Of a stretch of DNA of 50,394 nucleotides, positions 30,416 to 39,278 are shown one piece after another. The stretch spans positions 1-50,394 of the forward strand of contig NZ_WMEW01000019.1 in assembly GCF_009856355.1 (NCBI RefSeq), written 5' to 3'. Position 1 is the first letter of the stretch. The number at the start of each line of letters is the position of its first letter. The notes under the pieces are model-generated. The model searched no databases, was not told where the DNA came from, and saw nothing but the letters and a program-made list of their open reading frames with translations. Position numbers and translations under genes: made by a program. Origin of the DNA: Halobacillus litoralis. Lineage in GTDB: Bacteria > Bacillota > Bacilli > Bacillales > Halobacillaceae.

Positions 30416-33223
30416 ATGAGTGATGAGGAGGTTCTGGAAAAGCTATTAGAATTTGGCGAATATCTTACAAAAGGAACAATCATGCAGGACATGTTTCGTT
30501 GGATATTGTGGATGTGTGTTAAAGGTTTAGCGTGGATTGTAGAAGCTTTAGAGAATATTACAGACACCATATTAGGGTTGAAACTATTTTATAACCATCC
30601 TGAATTTGTGGAGTTTATAGATCGGTTTCAACCGGTCCTAGTTATCTTATTTGCCTTTAACATTTTATACATCGGTTACTTGATGATTTTTCAGAAGAAA
30701 TTTAATCGAGAAGGTGTGTTTACGAATTTAGTTATGGCTTTGATTATTATTGTACTTTTAGGGTCTGGAATGCAGAAGGCTGATCGATTTACTAATGAAG
30801 CCATTAACGCCATTAATTATTCGGGTAGCGATGGAGGGCAAATTGCTTCTAAAGTAATTACAGATAACATCATTGATATCTCTCTTTATGATTTAGATGG
30901 CTGGGAATCTCCTGACCTTGAAAATAATAACAATATTCAATCTGAATACGCTACGGATATTAATATCAACTCTTATCTGACGAGTGGGAGTCAAATTAAT
31001 GCCGAAAAAGAGCTAACATCTAAAGGTGAAAAAATACTAGGTAATAAAATCGAGACTCTTGGTGATGGTTCAAGGAAAGTGATTGAACTGGAGGACGGGA
31101 ACTGGATTTCAGACATTACTCAAGAGTATTACTACCGTTACACGGTGGATTGGATCAATATGATCGGAACACTTTTAGTTATGGGCTTTGTATTAGTAAC
31201 AATCGCTGTAAAGCTTGCCAAGCTCTTCTTTGAGTTGGCGTTTAATTATGTACTTGCAGGTTTTGTAGCACCAACGGATATGCACAGTGGGCAGAAAATG
31301 AAGCAGGTTATTCAAAACATCTTAAATATATTCCTGGTTACCATCATGGTTTTCTTAAGCATGAAAGTCTACATCATCGGAACAGAATGGATTGGAGAAA
31401 CGTTTGATGGGTTTGTGTACTTGATTGCCATGATTGGATTTGCAGCTGCAGTTGTGGATGGGCCTAACATAGTTGAAAGGCTCTTTGGAATTGATGCAGG
31501 ACTCAAGTCTGGATGGGGAGCCTTGGCAGGAACATATGCGTTAGCCAAGGGTGCCGGGGGTGCTGCTATGAGTGCTGGAAATGTTGCGAATAAGACTAAG
31601 AATGCTATTGGATCGGTTGGGAGTAAATCAGCCGTGGCTGCCGGAGGAGCAAGTGGTGTTGTCGGAGGGTTGATGAGCAAAGACTCGCCAAGCAATGAAT
31701 CTGAAACCAATCAATCAACGTCCCAATCCAATCAATCTAACAATGAAAATGGTCAGGAGCATCAAGGTATGAATGAGCAAAGCACTACAGGTTCAGAGAA
31801 CGAAGTGGCTGCTGGAATGGAAGAGAGTAGTCAAACTGGTGAACATGCTCCATCCATTCATGATGAAATGAATGAAAGTGAAAGCGAAGAGGGGAACGGA
31901 GGTAAAGGAAGTAATTCTCCAACCTCCCTTCATGATGAGATGAAACAAAAAGGTTATGCAGGTGGACAATCCAATAAAGCAAAGGGTAAGAATTCCGATG
32001 GCCAATCAGCTCAACAAGGCAATAAACCTTCTTCTAAAGTTGGTGGGACCAGTAACGAAAACTTATCTTCAGTAAGTGATTCAGAAGGACAACAAGTAGC
32101 AAGTGCACCTGGTGACAGACGTGACGCAAGTGAAACAGAATCAGCTTCTTCTATTAGTTCAAATGGTGCTACGGGCCATGCAACGTCCTCGGCATCAAAT
32201 GTGTCGGGAGGATCTCAAGTTGATCAGACAGCACCACGTCCGGCCACAGAAGGAACGACAACCGGTGGGGAATCTTCACAAGGTCCAGCAGCCCAGGAAG
32301 GACCGTCCTCGATACCAAACGTGTCCGGAGGATCTCAAGTTGATCAGACAGCACCACGTCCGGCCACAGAAGGAACGACAACCGGTGGGGAATCTTCACA
32401 AGGTCCAGCAGCCCAGGAAGGACCGTCCTCGACACCAAATGTGTCCGGAGGATCTCAAGTTGATCAGACAGCACCACGTCCGGCCACAGGAGGAACGACA
32501 ACCGGTGGGGAATCTTCACAAGGTCCAGCAGCCCAGGAAGGACCGTCCTCGACACCAAACGTGTCTGGAGGATCTCAAGTGGATCAGACAGCGCCACGTC
32601 CGGCCACAGGAGGAACGACAACCGGTGGGGAATCTTCACAAGGTCCAGCAGCCCAGGAAGGACCGTCCTCGACACCAAATGTGTCCGGAGGATCTCAAGT
32701 AGATCAGACAGCGCCACGTCCGGCCACAAGAGGAACGACAACCGGTGGAGGATCTTCACAAGGGCCGTCTCCGGCATCTGAAAGCTATACGAACGGTGAG
32801 ACAGCTAAAACAGGTCCTGTATCACAACAAAGATCATCTACAAACACCACTGAAAGAAAAGGAACTTCACCTTCTCCTCAAACTCTAAATTCTTCAGATA
32901 GAGGGGCTGGAGGTTCTACACCAAACAGAGGTGGTTCATCTAGTGGTAGTGGCTCATCCACTATAGAGCAGTCAAGAAACAATACTACACACGTTACGAA
33001 GGATATAAGTTCTGATTCAGGTCAAGGCGAAGTGATTAATGATAACAATCATGAAGTCGTTGAAGAAAGGCACATAGGGCAAGTCGTAAGAGATAAGGTG
33101 CATCGAAGAGTAAACGACAGTCAAACCGTTCAAAACACGAAACAAAGCTATCAAATCGGAAGAAATACCGGAAAAGCTGTAAGACGGAACTTCAAAAAAC
33201 AAGTGAAAAAATTCAAGGAATAA
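30416..33223 (+). CDS. VirB6/TrbL-like polytopic membrane protein with repeat tail
   Basis: A 935-residue protein. The first about 400 residues hold six to eight membrane helices (for example VLVILFAFNILYIGYLMIF, MIGTLLVMGFVLVTIAVKL, IGFAAAVVDG), typical of the VirB6/TrbL channel core. From about residue 430 it becomes a long low-complexity Ser/Gly/Gln/Thr-rich tail. It contains five 40-residue repeats (NVSGGSQVDQTAPRPAT...), encoded by 120-bp direct repeats at 32197-32770. The last 80 residues are basic. The tail probably lies outside the membrane or spans the wall. Its repeats can change number by recombination. Confidence 0.85.
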   Translation: MSDEEVLEKLLEFGEYLTKGTIMQDMFRWILWMCVKGLAWIVEALENITDTILGLKLFYNHPEFVEFIDRFQPVLVILFAFNILYIGYLMIFQKKFNREGVFTNLVMALIIIVLLGSGMQKADRFTNEAINAINYSGSDGGQIASKVITDNIIDISLYDLDGWESPDLENNNNIQSEYATDININSYLTSGSQINAEKELTSKGEKILGNKIETLGDGSRKVIELEDGNWISDITQEYYYRYTVDWINMIGTLLVMGFVLVTIAVKLAKLFFELAFNYVLAGFVAPTDMHSGQKMKQVIQNILNIFLVTIMVFLSMKVYIIGTEWIGETFDGFVYLIAMIGFAAAVVDGPNIVERLFGIDAGLKSGWGALAGTYALAKGAGGAAMSAGNVANKTKNAIGSVGSKSAVAAGGASGVVGGLMSKDSPSNESETNQSTSQSNQSNNENGQEHQGMNEQSTTGSENEVAAGMEESSQTGEHAPSIHDEMNESESEEGNGGKGSNSPTSLHDEMKQKGYAGGQSNKAKGKNSDGQSAQQGNKPSSKVGGTSNENLSSVSDSEGQQVASAPGDRRDASETESASSISSNGATGHATSSASNVSGGSQVDQTAPRPATEGTTTGGESSQGPAAQEGPSSIPNVSGGSQVDQTAPRPATEGTTTGGESSQGPAAQEGPSSTPNVSGGSQVDQTAPRPATGGTTTGGESSQGPAAQEGPSSTPNVSGGSQVDQTAPRPATGGTTTGGESSQGPAAQEGPSSTPNVSGGSQVDQTAPRPATRGTTTGGGSSQGPSPASESYTNGETAKTGPVSQQRSSTNTTERKGTSPSPQTLNSSDRGAGGSTPNRGGSSSGSGSSTIEQSRNNTTHVTKDISSDSGQGEVINDNNHEVVEERHIGQVVRDKVHRRVNDSQTVQNTKQSYQIGRNTGKAVRRNFKKQVKKFKE
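32197..32770 (+). repeat. 120-bp tandem repeats in the VirB6-like gene
   Basis: Five in-frame units starting near 32197, 32317, 32437, 32557 and 32677 (last one partial), each beginning ATGTGTCNGGAGGATCTCAA and differing at only a few bases. Near identity shows recent expansion or gene conversion. Confidence 0.92.
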
Positions 33224-33235
33224 GGGAGTGTGAAT

Positions 33236-33562
33236 GTGGCTAACTACAGGATCCCGAAAAACGTTACCAGTGAGCTTAAGATTAATAAAGCCTTGTACCT
33301 GACTGATCTTGCGATATTAGTTGGGTTACTCCTTCTAACATTTGTATTAAGCAACGTTGTTCACTCTTCCTTCACTTGGTTGTTTTACGGTTTCATGATC
33401 ATTGTTGCAGGTTTGATGATTGTCCGGCCTGCAACCAACCCTAAAAAGAGAATGTATGAAGCGATATACCTTTCGTTAAGGAGAAGAAAAGACACCTATG
33501 TAGCAATCGATTACGAAGTGGATGAGACTGATGAAAATAACGAGATTGTAGGTGAAGATTGA
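33236..33562 (+). CDS. VirB3/PrgI-like conjugation protein
   Basis: A 108-residue protein; the GTG at 33236 is chosen since AAGGGAG lies 7 nt before it. Two adjacent membrane helices (LTDLAILVGLLLLTFVLSNV and FTWLFYGFMIIVAGLMIV) are followed by a basic segment (NPKKRMYEAIYLSLRRRKDT). This is the layout of VirB3-like proteins that partner the VirB4 ATPase. Its stop overlaps the next start (TGATG). Confidence 0.75.
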   Translation: MANYRIPKNVTSELKINKALYLTDLAILVGLLLLTFVLSNVVHSSFTWLFYGFMIIVAGLMIVRPATNPKKRMYEAIYLSLRRRKDTYVAIDYEVDETDENNEIVGED

Positions 33563-34218
33563 TGGCTTTATTTGATGAAAAACAAACCAAAAACCGACTG
33601 GATCGTTCACCTAAACAGAAAAGGACAACCGTTTTTGATGAATCGAATATCCAGGAGCAAAAGGATAAAAAGAGTAGAAAAGTGAAAATTAAGTCCAGTT
33701 TTGCAGAGCTGTCGCCATTAATTGATATTACAGCTAATGGGTACTTCCAACTCAATCATGAAGAAGGATATTTTGATATCGTACAGCTGACCTCAAAGGA
33801 CATTTATGCTCTGAATAACGCTGATAAAGAGAAGAACATCTACACACTGGCTTATTTCTATCAGTGGTATTTGAACGACATCAAAATCATCCCGTTGAAT
33901 TTCCCGGTAGATACGAGCACTCAGCAGCGCCATATATTACAAAAGCTTGATAAAACAACGAAGAAGGAATACAGATTCTTTCTCGAACAAAAGCTTAAAG
34001 AACTTCAATTTATAGAAAAGGAACGGACGAATCGGGAGTACTACATGTTCATCTATGCTGATGATGAGTACACTTTACACTCACGGATCAACAATATCGA
34101 TCGCCTGGTCAACATGGTGTTACCAGTCGTTAAACTGAGTGATGAGAAGAAGATCAACATCCTTTATAAGCTGTTTAATTTGAACTCTAAGAACAAGACG
34201 GCAGGAGGGGAGATGTAA
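33562..34218 (+). CDS. conjugation protein preceding VirB4
   Basis: A 218-residue soluble protein with a basic, disordered N-terminus (about 1-45), then a mixed alpha-beta domain (FAELSPLIDITANGYFQLNH, YFDIVQLTSKDIY). The pattern is like the N-terminal domain of VirB4/TraC proteins, which here is a separate gene directly before the ATPase. The stop is 2 bp before the VirB4 start. It probably links VirB4 to the membrane complex. Confidence 0.7.
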   Translation: MALFDEKQTKNRLDRSPKQKRTTVFDESNIQEQKDKKSRKVKIKSSFAELSPLIDITANGYFQLNHEEGYFDIVQLTSKDIYALNNADKEKNIYTLAYFYQWYLNDIKIIPLNFPVDTSTQQRHILQKLDKTTKKEYRFFLEQKLKELQFIEKERTNREYYMFIYADDEYTLHSRINNIDRLVNMVLPVVKLSDEKKINILYKLFNLNSKNKTAGGEM

Positions 34219-34219
34219 C

Positions 34220-36178
34220 ATGCTGCAGGCGATTATAAACAAAATCAAACCGTCTAATGTTGAAGAAAAAGACGAAAAAGAGGTGTATGGTTACAACCCA
34301 TATCTATTGTCTGAGATTCAAAGTCAAGGTGGAATCAAGTTCGATGAAGCCTATATCCGTAAAGGAGATGGCTATGAAACTAGTATCCATGTATACGACT
34401 TTCAAACCATTGTGACGGACTTCTGGCTAGAGCAAATTATGAACATGCCAAACGTAGTAGCAAGTCTGGATATCAGCACTCCGAATCGTAAAGAAGTCAT
34501 GGATAACATCAATAAAAGCATGGCAGAGCAAAAAGTGAGGGGGGAGAATGCTAAAGATACTTCCGACTTGATTGAAGCCTCTCAAAGCTATGATGAGCTG
34601 CAGGATATATATAACGAGGTACGTCAGGGGGAAGTGCTGAAACGCATCATCCTGCGTTTGTTTGTCAGCGCAAAAACGATTGATGAGCTGGAACGATCGG
34701 TGAAGGAAGTCATCGATACGTTGGAATCCTTGAACTTCAGGGGCAGTGTTTTTCTGAATGAACAGGAGTATGAATGGGAAGGTATGTTCACCAGTTATAC
34801 AACCCAACAGAAGTATCCGAACAAACGGAAAGGTGTGGAAATCCCTTCTTTATCTTTAGCTGCAGGGTTTCCTTTCCACTTCACAGCCTTGAATGACCCT
34901 TTTGGTACGCATTACGGGACCACGGATACGAACGGCAACGTAATCTTCGACTTATTTCATAAAGACCAGAAAAGAAAGTTCTACAACGCTCTTATGATCG
35001 GGAAAATGGGGTCTGGTAAATCCACGCTGTTGAAGAAAGTAGCTTTGGATAACGCTGTGAAAGGCCATAAGGTAAGGATTTTAGATATCACTGGGGAGTT
35101 TGAAGAGCTCACTCGTGTTTTAGGTGGTAAAGTCATCGCCCTGGATGGGTCACATGGGATCATCAATCCTTTGCAAGTATATAAAACAGCTTCTAATGAT
35201 GACGGGACGGCCAATGAGAGATTGTCCTTTACCCAGCACCTAAGTAAGATGAGTGTGTTTTACCGTTTCCTTAATCCGGACACGACAAACGCAGAAATTA
35301 AGGAGTATGAGAACCTTTTGAGGAATCTGTACGTTGAACATGGCCTTTGGACCGACGCCAATGAAACGAATCACATCACTGATCGAAAAGCAGAGGAATA
35401 TCCAACCTTCAGTGATTTTCTATCGTACCTTCGATCTCAACTGTATGAAGACGTAGAGAGCCAACGAGTCTATGAAAATCTGGGAAGTGTCAAAAGGGAA
35501 CGGCTGGAGCATATTGAGCTGAATATATCCAACTTGGTACAGAACTACGCGCACCTTTTTGATGGCCACTCCAGCATTGAGAACTTTGATAATGAGTATT
35601 TCGTTTCTTTCCCTTTAAGAAACCTGTCTGAACTCAAGCCGGAAATCTTTCAGGCGCAATTGTTTAACGTCATGAACATGCTGTGGGACGGAATGCTGAA
35701 CAATGGACAACCTCAATTTCAGGCCTTCAACAAGCATCGGTTGGACTTTGAAGATGCTGTGAGGTACCTGATTCTGATTGATGAAGCTCACCACATCATC
35801 AATACAAGGAAAGGTTCGGAACATGGTGTTCAGTACCTTCAGCGCTTCATGCGTGAAGCCAGGAAGTATTTCGGTGGAATCTTCTTTGCAAGTCATCTGA
35901 TTACGGACTTCGTACCTGAAAATGCAGATCAGAGCAGTGCTGAAGAAGTGAAGAAGCTGTTCAGCTTAACGCAGTACAAATTCATCGGAGAACAGGACAG
36001 TGAGTCTTTAAACAAGCTGAAAGAGGTTTTTGTAGGCCAGCTGAACGAAAGTGAACTGAATCAAATCCCTTTCCTGCAGACAGGACAAGTCTTACTCTCC
36101 ATATCGTCTGTGAAGAACATCAAAATGAACGTTGATGTCTCACAAGAAGAGCTGAATTTGTTTGGAGGGGGTGCGTGA
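34220..36178 (+). CDS. VirB4-like type IV secretion ATPase
   Basis: A 652-residue protein. Walker A is GKMGSGKSTLLKK (near 259-271), followed by the family strand VRILDITGEFEEL. Walker B is LILIDEAHHI (near 515-524), then the arginine-containing FMREARKYFGGIFFASH. This is the conserved energy module of the conjugation channel. Its ATG follows GGAGGGGAG. The end overlaps the next gene by a few bases in another frame. Confidence 0.93.
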   Translation: MLQAIINKIKPSNVEEKDEKEVYGYNPYLLSEIQSQGGIKFDEAYIRKGDGYETSIHVYDFQTIVTDFWLEQIMNMPNVVASLDISTPNRKEVMDNINKSMAEQKVRGENAKDTSDLIEASQSYDELQDIYNEVRQGEVLKRIILRLFVSAKTIDELERSVKEVIDTLESLNFRGSVFLNEQEYEWEGMFTSYTTQQKYPNKRKGVEIPSLSLAAGFPFHFTALNDPFGTHYGTTDTNGNVIFDLFHKDQKRKFYNALMIGKMGSGKSTLLKKVALDNAVKGHKVRILDITGEFEELTRVLGGKVIALDGSHGIINPLQVYKTASNDDGTANERLSFTQHLSKMSVFYRFLNPDTTNAEIKEYENLLRNLYVEHGLWTDANETNHITDRKAEEYPTFSDFLSYLRSQLYEDVESQRVYENLGSVKRERLEHIELNISNLVQNYAHLFDGHSSIENFDNEYFVSFPLRNLSELKPEIFQAQLFNVMNMLWDGMLNNGQPQFQAFNKHRLDFEDAVRYLILIDEAHHIINTRKGSEHGVQYLQRFMREARKYFGGIFFASHLITDFVPENADQSSAEEVKKLFSLTQYKFIGEQDSESLNKLKEVFVGQLNESELNQIPFLQTGQVLLSISSVKNIKMNVDVSQEELNLFGGGA

Positions 36179-36182
36179 CACC

Positions 36183-37298
36183 TTGGGGAACTTTGCAAAA
36201 AATGCTGTAAGAATGGGGGCCAATCTAGCAACACTCAAAACAAGATTAATCATTCTGTTGGTGGTTGTCGGAGGCTTCGTCTTGTTCATATTTGTGGCCG
36301 GAGTTTTCCAAAGTATCATCGGAGGTGGTGGAGAAACGGATGATTCCGGACAATATGTTTCTCTCCCTCCAGGCACTTATCCTTTGAATGATACCGTAGA
36401 GGGCTACCGTGATGAAGTTGAAATGTACGCAGAAGACTATGGAATAGAAAGCCACGTCGATATACTGCTCGCTATGATGATGCAGGAATCCGGAGGGAAA
36501 GGGGATGATCCTTTCCAGGCGAGCGAAAGTAAATGTGGCTATATTGGATGCATAACGAACCCGAATGAGTCAATAAAACAAGGCGTTAAGTATTACAAAA
36601 GCGTGTTGAATCAAGCTGATGGGGACATCAAATTAACCCTCCAATCTTACAACTTTGGAGGAGGGTTTATCGGTTATGTGATGGACCGTGGTGGTGAATA
36701 TACGAAGAAGCTAGCCGTGTCATTTTCACAAATGATGTATGAAGAGTTAAAGCATACCGGGAACTACAGTTGTATTCGTGGAGATTCCGTTCCTTCGGGG
36801 GCCTGTTATGGGGATGTTCAATACGTGGACGCTGTCTTGAAGTATTATCATCCAGTGTCCAGTGATGCGATTGCCGACATATCACCATCCTTTAATGGGG
36901 AATTCGTTAAACCCATTCAAGGGAGTGCTGAAATAACCAGTGATTACGGCATGAGATATCATCCAACGACCGGCGAATATTCCATGCACAATGGGATTGA
37001 TTTTGACTGTATAGGTGGTGTGACACCTATACATACAGTGGGTGACGGGTTGGTGGTTTATAACCAAAGTGCAGGCACGTACGGAAATGTGGTAATCGTG
37101 AAACATGAAGAGAATTTGTACTCTCATTATGCCCATCTATCCAGTATCGATGTTTCTGAAGGCGCGAGGATCCAGGCCGGGGAAAGAGTAGGAGTTTGTG
37201 GCACAACAGGACGTTCTACAGGTCCTCATCTGCACTTGGAAACGAAGACGGAAACATGGGGAGGACATCAAAACCCTAAGGACGTATTAGGATTCTGA
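36183..37298 (+). CDS. bifunctional cell-wall hydrolase of conjugation (lysozyme-like plus M23 peptidase)
   Basis: About 371 residues. The start is uncertain: TTG at 36183 (after GGAGGGGGTG) is preferred, and in-frame TTG 36162 or GTG 36171 is possible. One membrane helix (LIILLVVVGGFVLFIFVAGV) is followed by a lysozyme-like domain (ILLAMMMQESGGKGDDPFQ, with the catalytic-type Glu). The C-terminal M23 peptidase domain has HNGIDFD and GPHLHLE zinc-binding motifs. It opens peptidoglycan so that the transfer channel can cross the wall. Relatives such as CwlT use NlpC/P60 as the peptidase; here M23 takes that place. Confidence 0.88.
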   Translation: MGNFAKNAVRMGANLATLKTRLIILLVVVGGFVLFIFVAGVFQSIIGGGGETDDSGQYVSLPPGTYPLNDTVEGYRDEVEMYAEDYGIESHVDILLAMMMQESGGKGDDPFQASESKCGYIGCITNPNESIKQGVKYYKSVLNQADGDIKLTLQSYNFGGGFIGYVMDRGGEYTKKLAVSFSQMMYEELKHTGNYSCIRGDSVPSGACYGDVQYVDAVLKYYHPVSSDAIADISPSFNGEFVKPIQGSAEITSDYGMRYHPTTGEYSMHNGIDFDCIGGVTPIHTVGDGLVVYNQSAGTYGNVVIVKHEENLYSHYAHLSSIDVSEGARIQAGERVGVCGTTGRSTGPHLHLETKTETWGGHQNPKDVLGF

Positions 37299-37316
37299 TC
37301 ACAAGGGGAAATGGCT

Positions 37317-37922
37317 ATGAACAGCTCAAAATTGTTTAAGAATGTATCCATTGTCGTGCTGGTCTTTTTACTAGCCATGAACGGGTACTTTTTTTATGCA
37401 AATGGACAGAACGAAGAGAAGTATGAAGCCATCGTAGATGAAAATGAAAGGCTCGTTGAAGAGAACGAGATCCTGAAGGAAAACGAGAAAAACATATCTA
37501 ATACGGCAAGGGAACAGACTTTTGAAGATCTTCTGAATCAAGCGAACTTGTTTGTAGATTTGGTTTATGTTCAAAAAGTAGACGGATATCAGGAGAGAAA
37601 AGACGAAGCTAAGAATGTAATGGATGAAGAGCTGCAGGAACGATACTTTCCATCAGATGAATACAACCAAACCAGTATGGAATCTCGGATTCTCAGCGAT
37701 AAATATTACATCGAAAATATGGATATGAATCAACAGGAAGTTGATGTCCTTATGGAAATTAAGCATGAAATCAACTACGTAGAAAGTGGTAAAAAAGATG
37801 AGTCCCACATGTTTCTCCGCGTGACTTTCGAGCGTCAGGATGAGCAATGGATCGCAACCAATATTGAGGATTTGTTCGCAGATACAGAAGCTCTTCAGGA
37901 AGAAGAAGACAATAGTGTGTAA
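37317..37922 (+). CDS. VirB8/TcpC-like membrane-anchored protein
   Basis: A 201-residue protein; the ATG at 37317 has the ribosome site AAGGGGA at the right distance. One N-terminal membrane helix (VSIVVLVFLLAMNGYFFYA) is followed by a short coiled coil (about 35-62). An outside domain with strands comes next (VDVLMEIKHEINYV, MFLRVTFERQDEQWIATNI), resembling the NTF2-like fold of VirB8/TcpC proteins. It likely forms part of the channel outside the membrane. The fold assignment is tentative. Confidence 0.65.
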   Translation: MNSSKLFKNVSIVVLVFLLAMNGYFFYANGQNEEKYEAIVDENERLVEENEILKENEKNISNTAREQTFEDLLNQANLFVDLVYVQKVDGYQERKDEAKNVMDEELQERYFPSDEYNQTSMESRILSDKYYIENMDMNQQEVDVLMEIKHEINYVESGKKDESHMFLRVTFERQDEQWIATNIEDLFADTEALQEEEDNSV

Positions 37923-37936
37923 AGGGAGGTGAAAAG

Positions 37937-38767
37937 ATGTTCAATAAAGATAAAGTGAACTTGAGGAGAAAATCCAGCCGGATCTATGTGACAGTCATTA
38001 CCTTTGTCTTCGCCGGTTTGGCTTTCTTCCTAACGTCAGGTTTTATCATGAAGGAGAAAGTGGAGGTCTTATCTTCCCCCGTAAATGAAAACATCGAAGT
38101 ATCATCCACTCAAAATATTGAAATCATCAAGTGGATTTACGATAAAGACAAGAACAGAATGGAAATTGTCATTGATACAAAAAACCTAGATTCTGATTAT
38201 GAAAATCTGAAGTTTACCTCCTTTCAACGAAGTGATGAAAGCGAACTGAAAACCGAGACCATTTTCCAATTTGAAGATCATTATGTCGTACGGATCAATG
38301 GATTATCTAAAGAATATACGCAAGTGGCTTTGGATTTAATCGGGACAGGATATAGTGAAGGTGATAAAGGTGAGGAAGAGCTTCTTAAGACTCTTTATGC
38401 TGATCATAGGGAAATCAATAAAGAGGATATTGTTGAAAAAGAAGACAGTGAATACATCACTTATACCACCCATTTGATCATCGATAATATTGAGAAAAGC
38501 GTATCTGAAACTAAAGAAATCATCGAAGAAAATGAAACTAAAATTAATGAGTTAAATCAAAGAATACGCACCCTAAAAGAGGAAAAAGTGTACCAAACGG
38601 ATGAAGAAAAACTTGATACAGATAACGATATAAATTCACTTGAAATCAACATTGGAGAGCTGGAAAAAGAGAACAGTAATCTGGAAATGGACCTGGATAT
38701 GTATCAAGAAAAAATCGAGAAAGCCAAGCAAAAAGAACGAGAGAAAATACTGGAAATGACCAACTAA
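37937..38767 (+). CDS. membrane-anchored coiled-coil protein of the conjugation operon
   Basis: A 276-residue protein with one N-terminal membrane helix (YVTVITFVFAGLAFFLTSGF). A strand-rich outside domain (about 45-150) and a long Glu/Lys-rich coiled coil (about 185-270) follow. The function is unknown. It is the last gene of the operon, 14 bp after the VirB8-like gene with GGGAGGTG, and is followed by a strong terminator. Confidence 0.65.
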   Translation: MFNKDKVNLRRKSSRIYVTVITFVFAGLAFFLTSGFIMKEKVEVLSSPVNENIEVSSTQNIEIIKWIYDKDKNRMEIVIDTKNLDSDYENLKFTSFQRSDESELKTETIFQFEDHYVVRINGLSKEYTQVALDLIGTGYSEGDKGEEELLKTLYADHREINKEDIVEKEDSEYITYTTHLIIDNIEKSVSETKEIIEENETKINELNQRIRTLKEEKVYQTDEEKLDTDNDINSLEINIGELEKENSNLEMDLDMYQEKIEKAKQKEREKILEMTN

Positions 38768-38776
38768 AATAAAGAG

Positions 38777-38816
38777 GAAAGCAGCTAATTTTTATTCAAA
38801 ATTAGCTGCTTTCTTT
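38777..38816 (+). terminator. strong terminator at the end of the conjugation operon
   Basis: GAAAGCAGCTAATTTT pairs perfectly with its complement over 16 bp around TATTC, followed by TTTG. It also isolates the oriT region. Confidence 0.85.
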
Positions 38817-38818
38817 GA

Positions 38819-39000
38819 TTTAAGGCATGCACAAACTATGCAATCTTAGAAAATACACTATGCACAAACTGTGCAATACTTCAGATTTTATGTACCCATC
38901 CAAACGTTAGGCTCTGCCTAACACCACACGCCAAGTGGGGTCATGTTTTCCTTATGCTCTTTCTAGGTTTAGTGGGTATTTTCCATATTTTGTGTTGCGT
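38819..39000. other. candidate origin of transfer (oriT)
   Basis: The only sizeable gap directly before the relaxosome genes. It has two direct repeats ATGCACAAACTxTGCAAT (38825-38842 and about 38859-38876), likely binding sites of the ribbon-helix-helix protein. The inverted repeat GTTAGGC-TCT-GCCTAAC lies at 38906-38922 and CCAC...GTGG at 38924-38938. A hairpin next to a nick site upstream of mob genes is the usual oriT layout; the nick site was not determined. Confidence 0.6.
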
Positions 39001-39020
39001 TTTGTGAGAGGAGGAGTCTT

Positions 39021-39278
39021 ATGGAAGTGAAGATAAGAGATCTAAACCCATCTCTGGTTAAAGAAATCGATGAAAAAGCGAAGAGAAGTAAACTTTCCAG
39101 GCAGCAATATTTGAAAGATCTTTTAGAAAATCATGTTCTCATACGTGAACTGAACAGCAGGGAAATGGAGTTAAAAAATACGTTAGAAAAAAACACAGAA
39201 ATCCTTCGTATGGTCGGTCAGCAATTAGATAAGAGTACTGTCGTGTTAAACACGTTGTTGGAAGAGGAGGAAGAGTAA
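39021..39278 (+). CDS. relaxosome accessory protein (ribbon-helix-helix-like)
   Basis: An 85-residue protein starting after GAGGAGG. The start MEVKIRDLNPSLVKEIDEKA and KLSRQQYLKDLLENH form a ribbon-helix-helix DNA-binding domain, followed by a coiled-coil tail. Such proteins bind oriT repeats and help the relaxase nick DNA, and often repress their own operon. Its last base overlaps the relaxase ATG. Confidence 0.8.
   Translation: MEVKIRDLNPSLVKEIDEKAKRSKLSRQQYLKDLLENHVLIRELNSREMELKNTLEKNTEILRMVGQQLDKSTVVLNTLLEEEEE

Noticed and set aside
32103..32777. Long frames on both strands within the repeat region
   Set aside because: They arise from the 120-bp repeat unit being open in several frames; the VirB6-like frame is continuous with membrane helices and a proper start.
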